Assembly (NCBI GenBank): GCA_004794785.1
Contig: SJOL01009574.1
Coordinates: 641,868 to 705,867, forward strand
Direction of reading: 5' to 3'
Source of the DNA: Opisthorchis felineus
Taxonomy: Eukaryota; Platyhelminthes; Trematoda; Opisthorchiida; Opisthorchiidae
Length of the DNA stretch: 64,000 nt
The notes beneath the pieces were generated by a model. The model was not told where the DNA came from. It did not search any database and saw nothing but the letters and a program-made list of their open reading frames with translations. The position numbers and the translations under genes were made by a program. Positions 59,201-64,000 of the stretch are shown here, one piece after another (position 1 is the first letter of the stretch; each line of letters begins with the position of its first letter).

Positions 59201-60740
59201 ACCACCCCAAACTACGCCTAACCACAAAGTCGCTGATGATTTTGTTACTTCGGATGGTGGACAGGGGGAAGATACAGGGGCCTACCTTTTGCCCAACCCA
59301 CAAAAGCATAGAACAAGTGAGCTGGGTAACAGTTCGTTTCTCACGGGTTCGGAAATTATTCGGACGAAACGACCCGGTGTACTTCGTGTGGATGTGTCTT
59401 TAGGCAACGGCCGACCGGTCAGTCCAGACTCATCATCCTGTTCCGGTGGAAACTCGCAGATTCTCAAAGAAGTTGATGACAACGTTTCACGGCACGATAA
59501 ACCCAAGATTGATTCGAATTCTGCTCCCAACCCTTTGTCTACACCATTGCTTTCCACGTCTGAAACTGGCGCGGTGGAACAAAATTCTAATTCTTGTGTT
59601 GTGTCAGAGTTGGCGAAAATGTTACCGAACACCAGAATACGTCCAAGAGCGGAGCTTGGAAACAACCATTCGGGATGCGGAGATGAACCATCCATGCTTC
59701 ACTCACCTACTGCTGCAATCGAGGATGATTCAATAACAGGTTTGCGACCAGATGGTCGAGTGGATATCTCGCTCAAAGCAGAAGACTACCAGAACCGTTG
59801 CAGCTTTTCCAGAGAACGTCAACTGAGTACCAACAGTTCCCCATTGTCTGTCGAAATGCATTCCTCTTCTGAGGTTACACTGAATCATCTACCCACAACT
59901 ACCAGTAATATGCGGGCGTCTCCAGGTATTTTCGGTACATCGTCAGTTAATAGGAACATGTTCTATCCGGACACAACAGCAGATGCCGAAGATCCGATAC
60001 GGTCAAGTTGGGCATGCAAAGAACTGATACCACCGAAATCTGCCTCCTCCATGTCCGCTGCGGAGCTACATAAAACAGCCGAGCAGAGACGTGCCGAAGC
60101 TCTATTCAGCGGCCTGGTTCAACGACGCGGAGCTCTAGAAAATCAAACCAATCCGCACGTAGATGGATCAAAATCGGTTGGGTTGATGAACATACCGTTC
60201 TATCTTGACCCTACCTGGCGCCAGTACGCTCCAGAAGAAACACGTTTCCAAAAGTCCTCTAGCAAAGGTTGTGAACAGCGGGAAATGTTCTCACGTGAAG
60301 TTCATTTGACCAACGATCCAAATGATGTGGAAAGTGTTCAGTCCTCACCTTTGGGATCTCCAAAACGTCGTAGACGTAATCACTGTGTTCCTCAACATCC
60401 GACAGAATACGAGCAACAAACGAATCAGTCACCGCACTGTGCCTTTCCCAATGCCGACTATTATCGGCACCCCTCGTTGCCACATGAAGCCATGTTTGAA
60501 GAACCAGATCGACGACATCTATCTGGAAACAGCAGCAACGCCAGCGGTCCTAATAGCAGCACACCAAGTATCGTCAGTCCCATCCTAACCGGTGCATCTT
60601 CGAATGACTTCAATTCGGAAAAATCAGCAAATTCAACACAAACGGGGAAACACCCCGTAGGCGATGCTGATCACGGATCATCAATTACCCCGACCGCTCC
60701 AGCGTCAGCAGTATGTAATTTTCACGGCTTCCAGTTTTAG
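48567..60740 (+). CDS. C2H2 zinc-finger transcription factor, LIN-29/rotund/ZNF384-like (5'-partial gene, three exons)
   Basis: The gene is built from exons 48567-48805, 56793-56964 and 57840-60740, separated by introns of 7,987 and 875 bp. Exon 1 ends with CG and exon 2 begins with A, giving Arg in the linker KPYR|C; the second junction is phase 0. The spliced product is about 1,103 residues without its N-terminus. It has five tandem C2H2 fingers, all with 12-residue C-H spacing, then a Ser/Asn/Pro/His-rich tail. Finger signatures in order are [44 protein letters not shown] and [11 protein letters not shown]. This order is characteristic of the LIN-29, rotund, squeeze, ZNF362 and ZNF384 family, which are sequence-specific nuclear regulators of developmental timing, appendage or neuronal identity. 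Orthology within the family is inferred; the fluke target genes are unknown. No start codon or promoter could be assigned, so the gene is 5'-partial here. Confidence 0.88.
49405..49540 (+). repeat. Dispersed repeat B, copy 1 (in intron)
   Basis: Contains TTTCTGGAAATT, GCAACCGGCAT, TGATTGGCTGTTGGGTC and TTTCGACCAATC, in the same order as at 63875-63990. ATTGGC and CCAATC inside the unit form an inverted CCAAT-type pair. Confidence 0.6.
51115..51485. mobile_element. Hammerhead repeat split by a SINE insertion
   Basis: A minus-strand hammerhead (51122-51187) keeps CTGATGA, GAAA and ACCGGT, but has GTT for GTC and lacks the 5' strand of helix I. The sequence then switches to the plus-strand body (GAATATCATAAACGAGAGATTCAG, in two parts). 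It is interrupted by a minus-strand SINE (51237-51424) and resumes with TGAGTCTCCCGTAAAACC at 51434. The nesting dates this SINE insertion after the element. Confidence 0.75.
51237..51424 (-). mobile_element. tRNA-derived SINE nested in a hammerhead element
   Basis: Minus-strand copy with B box GGTTTGAACCC-like sequence on its coding strand and several body substitutions. It lies inside the plus body of the hammerhead repeat at 51115-51485, interrupting the AGATTCAG..GTGAGTCTCCC segment. Confidence 0.85.
53980..54060 (-). repeat. Possible tRNA-Ser/Leu-like repeat
   Basis: The minus strand reads CGTGGCCGAACGGTTTAGTC, like the 5' part and A box of Ser/Leu tRNAs. A weak B-box-like GGTGTGGGTCCC follows about 35 bases later. 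A cloverleaf is not complete, so it is not called a tRNA gene; it may be a SINE head of another family. Confidence 0.35.
54537..54575. repeat. Microsatellite (TTGA)n(TTAA)n
   Basis: Four TTGA units followed by four TTAA units, in the large intron. Confidence 0.9.
54960..55345. mobile_element. Inverted hammerhead element inside the gene's large intron
   Basis: A minus-strand hammerhead (54972-55070) with ACGA in place of the core ATGA, but with GAAACCGGTC and helix II intact, is followed by the minus body. The plus body (55254-55340) follows after a spacer and stops before any second hammerhead. The two body arms form an inverted repeat as at 25230. The core change makes the ribozyme probably inactive. 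Confidence 0.75.
56205..56271. repeat. Compound microsatellite (TC)n(TA)n in intron
   Basis: TC repeats (56205-56234) run directly into TA repeats (56235-56271), with the same order and orientation as at 32582. It lies about 520 bp before the exon encoding fingers 3-4. Confidence 0.97.
56793..56964 (+). CDS. Exon: zinc fingers 3-4 of the LIN-29/rotund-like protein
   Basis: The acceptor is TTTATTTCACTTTATCAG before 56793; the donor is AAG|GTAGGT after 56964. The first base completes the Arg codon split from the previous exon. The exon encodes [21 protein letters not shown], the linker MKGKPHR, then [22 protein letters not shown] and SGNRYAK. Both fingers have C-x2-C-x12-H spacing, with H-x3-H in the first and H-x4-H in the second. 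The second finger is acidic (DTKDELD), as expected for the penultimate finger of LIN-29/rotund proteins. The exon is phase 0 at its 3' end. An ATG at 56806 falls inside the finger and is not a start. Confidence 0.88.
56965..57839 (+). other. Intron between fingers 4 and 5 (875 bp)
   Basis: Starts GTAGGT and ends CATATCTAG, phase 0. No repeat copy, microsatellite or further coding segment was recognised in it. Confidence 0.85.
57840..60740 (+). CDS. Terminal exon: zinc finger 5 and long low-complexity C-terminal tail
   Basis: The acceptor is TTCTTCATATCTAG before 57840, and the 966-codon frame ends at TAG 60738-60740. The GTG at 57840 is the first codon of the exon, not a start. Exon residues 4-24 form the last finger ([21 protein letters not shown]). 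After it come a VDDLF acidic/hydrophobic patch, Ala-rich tracts near residues 60-103 (58017-58148), a His-Gln tract near residues 175-190 (about 58363-58405), and many Ser/Asn/Pro-rich stretches. PKRRRR at exon residues 841-846 (60360-60377) is a good basic nuclear-localisation candidate. The tail is unusually long for the family, which is common in flatworm transcription factors. Human ZNF384 also carries Gln/Ala-rich sequence, but the tails cannot be aligned by eye. Confidence 0.9.
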   Translation: MLVCPICTKSYNSETYLAKHMDRHKEAANTAPADSSRLPGTQSSVDDLFAASFHANPMARAAAALSLGGAHAKPDSNLQGRHHSAAAVAAAVRCAAAAAAVSGGGNVGTRGDPMTRPFFNSAACSMGESGLDTSGIGLHSDPVNYSNLPDNDLFPRIPGIHNSRAAHLMAAAAAQHHQQQQQQQHNAAFGKLSHLANPFQEFKPQTSFGLGHADQYSADIHHSSTQLHNSSKRNVSGQLLDNRHPSRCLSASVNHTPSPHPPYVESPSMGSADQQLLNLTQSQPLMQNTKQHLGPSSTTSSSPNEATEHYGNPASHMDSNQQRIHRTHRSETVETAADDPPPAHQQHCPRLDPETFEPDRSGRLDPNRYSIKTSAINNNYDGRIPPGQSNSTSGSGGSKGDSGQVTSQHATNDRLSAYMMHPPPLSPQNSPRLDLPLGDGKRTIDDGSKLLNRTPPQTTPNHKVADDFVTSDGGQGEDTGAYLLPNPQKHRTSELGNSSFLTGSEIIRTKRPGVLRVDVSLGNGRPVSPDSSSCSGGNSQILKEVDDNVSRHDKPKIDSNSAPNPLSTPLLSTSETGAVEQNSNSCVVSELAKMLPNTRIRPRAELGNNHSGCGDEPSMLHSPTAAIEDDSITGLRPDGRVDISLKAEDYQNRCSFSRERQLSTNSSPLSVEMHSSSEVTLNHLPTTTSNMRASPGIFGTSSVNRNMFYPDTTADAEDPIRSSWACKELIPPKSASSMSAAELHKTAEQRRAEALFSGLVQRRGALENQTNPHVDGSKSVGLMNIPFYLDPTWRQYAPEETRFQKSSSKGCEQREMFSREVHLTNDPNDVESVQSSPLGSPKRRRRNHCVPQHPTEYEQQTNQSPHCAFPNADYYRHPSLPHEAMFEEPDRRHLSGNSSNASGPNSSTPSIVSPILTGASSNDFNSEKSANSTQTGKHPVGDADHGSSITPTAPASAVCNFHGFQF

Positions 60741-61603
60741 TTGGCGCTCTCTACCCGTCCAAAGCCTCCATCGAAAGATGGTCAAATATCCCTTCCGGTG
60801 CTCCACTCAACAATTGATTCACCCATCGCCAAACCAGAAAGAACCACAACGCGTTTCACGATCCTCTCTGTAGTTAAAACCAAGAATGTTTTCTAATGAT
60901 ATTATTGCCTGTTCATGCGATCACTTAGGAAACGTGCTGCATTCGCGTAACCATACACCATACTGACATGCTTTCAAACAAATTGTAAAAAGGAAGAATT
61001 TCTTGTCATCCTATTTATTATTACACATTTTCATTCGACCTGGTCATTTTCCCATCAAGATAAACACACCACAACTACGTGTTGAACTTACTCATCATGA
61101 CTGGCTCATCCCGGTTGCTTTTTATCTATGCTAGCCCCCTCGACCAAACAAACCTCTATCCCGCACCCAAACCCAAGCATGCATCTCATCCTTTCTCATC
61201 TTGACATCTGGTACAATGTTCTCCCATCAACTCCTGTTCACCCAATGGCTTGTGATCTTCCTTCCTCGCCGAATTCGGTTCTCACCGTTGACGCCTTATG
61301 CCAGTTATTCTACAGATGCATACATGTAGTGCTGTTATTTTGCACAGTTGGGAACCAGATGTTCGTTCGTTACGCGTTTGAATCAGTATGGACTGACTAT
61401 TCTCACGTTCTGTCTGCTTGTGCAATTTCGTTTTTGCAAGTCCCCTGAAATCAATGTGCTGTGCGTCACGTCGGTTAGTCTATTGATTTTATTTATGTAC
61501 AGCTAGAGCAAGTCTACTACAGTCTACTATTTCAAATTGGCTGTTCTAACTCGCCCAAATCGCGCAATCGACTATGTGCCGATCGTTCATAAACTTGCCA
61601 TAC

Positions 61604-61663
<60 letters not shown>

Positions 61664-63110
61664 TACGTGCGTGCGTGTGTACATCCATGCGCCCGTGTGT
61701 ATTCGTGTGCCTGGGCCTGTTTTAGCATCATTTGACCTGGCTTGTTTGGACTTGGTGAGGTGACCTTATTTTTCTCTTACTTGCCTACAATTTATCCTAG
61801 ATGTTTCGTCATATTTTTCTGCGATCATCCACAAAACGAACCCTTTTATTGTCTAGCCCAAAGCCAAGACACACGGACAGACGGCCGCCATTTTGTTTTA
61901 CGTTCCGCGTATTCTTTTAATTCGATTCTTTGTTTTTGGTTTGAGCCAATTTTCATTGTTTTTTTCTGATCCAAAGAACTAAGCGCCCACTGCCTCCTCC
62001 ACACTCATACACATACACACACAAAGAGCACGGATTCGCATGGTGAGGAAACAACTATCAGCGAGGACGCTTCTTATTCATCCGGTTTCAACTTTCTGTC
62101 ATTGTCTACCTTTACACCGCACTCCTCGTTCACATTAGACTTACCCAGCAAGAATGTGCAATTTTTCACATCTGAAGACAACGAGACCAAAGTGACAATC
62201 AATCACAATCGATCAAGTCGGAACCAGCTTTTGCAGTGCATAAGAATTCAATGTGGCGACGGGGTACTCTCGCAAATCCCTGAAAACTTGTCAGCTTATC
62301 TGAACGTCTCAGCTGCTGTTCTAGCCTGTTCGATCTACGCCTGTGCTCCACGATACATTCGATTAACAATGGGTCCTTGTTCGTGATTCTCCCCCATCTC
62401 CCAGTAAAAAATGCTCATCTGTTATTTCGAACGTAACACGACTGAGCAACCCTAGGCTACCAGTGAGCTATCTTCTCGTAGATCGTTCAAGATTTTGTCC
62501 CGAAAACAGTCAACCACCTACACGCATACTACCCATGTTCACATCACAGCAGTGAGCTGCCGATTTTTGCCCCCAGCAGAAAAACTTGATATCGATCTGC
62601 GCCATCAGAGCCAGGCCCCGTTAGGTGACTTGTTGTCACTCTTGCGTTTGAGTCGGTTCTATGCGTGCTTGCGTGCTTGCGCACGCGCGCCCTTGTTTGC
62701 GTCGTTACGCGGATGTGCTATCACCTGAACACAATACATACACGCACACAAAGTCAAATCTCCACCGCGTATGCGTTAGGTATTTTTGTATCTATGTATT
62801 ATTATCTTCTCATATACCGGTAAACAATCACGATTCTAAATTAAAAGTTCTATGTCACAAACACACGTCTATGAGAGTTACTCACACAACTCTGTACCCT
62901 CCTTTTGGTTCTTGTGTGTTACGAGTGGCAGAAGGGTCACCATGGAGTCTAGAGAAACTTCAGACAGGACCTTCGAAGACAGCCTCCGAAGAGGATGTCG
63001 ACATTGGCATGTTGCATTGCGCTCCAATTATTCAAACTACCAGCTTTTGAATAAGGGGTACAATGGCACTTTTGATGGCTTATCCATTTATTTAATCAAA
63101 CAGTAGGCCA
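60741..63110 (+). other. 3' UTR and flank of the zinc-finger gene
   Basis: Downstream of the stop the sequence is C/T-rich and has no obvious repeat insertion apart from the (TGCG)n tract at 61604-61680. No AATAAA was seen; ATTAAA occurs at 62840-62845, so the transcript end is undetermined. An open frame spanning about 62018-62386 reads ..GEETTISEDASYSSGFNF.. but has no family signature and may be chance. Confidence 0.45.
61604..61680. repeat. Microsatellite (TGCG)n
   Basis: About 18 tandem TGCG units with one TACG interruption, about 860 bp after the zinc-finger stop codon and possibly within its 3' UTR. Confidence 0.97.
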
Positions 63111-63874
63111 ATAATTAGCATGGGTTGATGCCACATTTTCAGGCGCGATCCAATGCTCTGTAGTTCAGGGTTCATGGATATCAATGGATATCAATGACCT
63201 CCAAGTCTACGAAAAGTCTACGCACCTATGCAGTGATTCCCAGTATACGAATTGTAAATTGGAACGGAGTTTGGATAACGTATAGAAAGAGGCATGCAGA
63301 AATTCGGACTCAACAAAATCAAGATTGCGGAGGCATCGCACCACGTAGGTAAGCACAGTACAACGAAAAATTGCAGCAGTGTGCAAACATAGTTTGAATT
63401 TCGGGTGATTGTTAAGAGCTGAAACTGTTGGGCATCAGACAGGATAATTGGGTAAAAGTTACTAAAGGGTCACTGTCCGTTTTTACCACAAAGATATCCA
63501 CCATTGTTCCACTGAGCTGACAAATATGTTTCAGTGACCTAAACAAGGGATAGTAGTATTTCTCGAGCTGTTTGGGAAGTACAACATTGGGACGGAAAAT
63601 CCAGCTGCAAAGAAATGAAAAACCAGAAGGACTTCAAGGTAGGGGTACAAGATCATGCGACATCCAGAGCCTGCGATTAATTGGAGTTCGATAAAAGTGG
63701 GTTAATCAGGAGGGACTCCAACAGAATTATCTGACGGAGATGTCTGAGGTAGCAGTTATACCTCAGGTCCCTTCTCCGTCCATTCCTTTTCGTTTACAGC
63801 AGAACAAACAAGCGTACACAGAATTCATTAAAAAACTGAAGCGAGCGCGTCGGATTTAAAGTGTGTAACGACAT
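63111..63874. other. No recognised feature
   Basis: Intergenic or 3' flank; a short GTCTACG.. word duplicated near 63198-63222 is the only local structure seen. Confidence 0.4.
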
Positions 63875-63990
63875 TCTGGAAATTTGGACACCTGGACGCG
63901 ACACTGCCAACCGGCATCCAGTGGATACTGGAGTGTGATTGGCTGTTGGGTTCACTTTTTCGACCAATCGGAGCTCGCGTTGATAATGGA
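63875..63990 (+). repeat. Dispersed repeat B, copy 2
   Basis: Contains ATTCTGGAAATTTGGACACC, GCCAACCGGCATCC, GTGATTGGCTGTTGGGTTC and TTTCGACCAATCGGAGCTCG. It may continue beyond the window's right edge. Confidence 0.6.
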
Positions 63991-64000
63991 CCGTCCGACC

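Noticed and set aside
61537..61731. Proteins with RACV or HART repeats
   Set aside because: Translations of the (TGCG)n microsatellite on either strand.
62018..62386. Alternative terminal exon of the zinc-finger gene
   Set aside because: Open frame of moderate length, but no clear acceptor, no family similarity, and the upstream exon already ends in a normal stop.
1..64000. CRISPR arrays, operons or bacterial signals
   Set aside because: Introns, SINEs and gene sparsity show a eukaryotic genome; no spaced direct-repeat array was seen.

Overview
This is a eukaryotic window, most likely from a flatworm and probably a digenean trematode (fluke). The evidence is long introns with GT/AG borders, one developmental zinc-finger gene interrupted by an 8-kb intron, sparse coding, a base composition near 43-45% GC by eye, tRNA-derived SINEs, and many copies of a repeat carrying a type I hammerhead ribozyme of the kind known from Penelope-like retroelements. 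The species cannot be named from the sequence alone.

The only convincing protein-coding gene lies on the + strand on the right side. Three exons (48567-48805, 56793-56964, 57840-60740) join in phase and encode five consecutive C2H2 zinc fingers plus a roughly 940-residue low-complexity tail. Finger order and wording ([16 protein letters not shown], an acidic fifth-from-start finger, KSY..ETYLAKH) match the LIN-29 / rotund / squeeze / ZNF362-ZNF384 family. The 5' part of the gene is missing or unrecognised. One candidate upstream exon ending at 42662 would complete an extra split finger in the correct phase. Everything from about 60741 to the right edge is 3' UTR or flank.

The other 48 kb on the left (1-48500) shows no recognisable protein gene. 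It holds two dominant repeat families. (1) About 14 copies or fragments of an element with a unit of about 307 bp. Thirteen hammerhead-like motifs can be placed (8 on +, 5 on -); one, at 25525-25623, has every core base and good helices. Several copies are inverted pairs with hammerheads facing outwards, others are head-to-tail. (2) Ten copies of a roughly 183-bp SINE with a tRNA-like head (A box, B box GGTTCGAACCC); five have clear target-site duplications of 8-15 bp, and one is nested inside a hammerhead element. There are also compound microsatellites, a 177-bp insertion flanked by 15-bp direct repeats with internal inverted ends, and two further diverged dispersed repeat pairs.

Functionally, the gene is a nuclear DNA-binding regulator. 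The repeats are independent mobile-element load in the flanks and introns. The large intron between fingers 3 and 4 contains a hammerhead element, a SINE nested in another element, and a (TC)n(TA)n tract.
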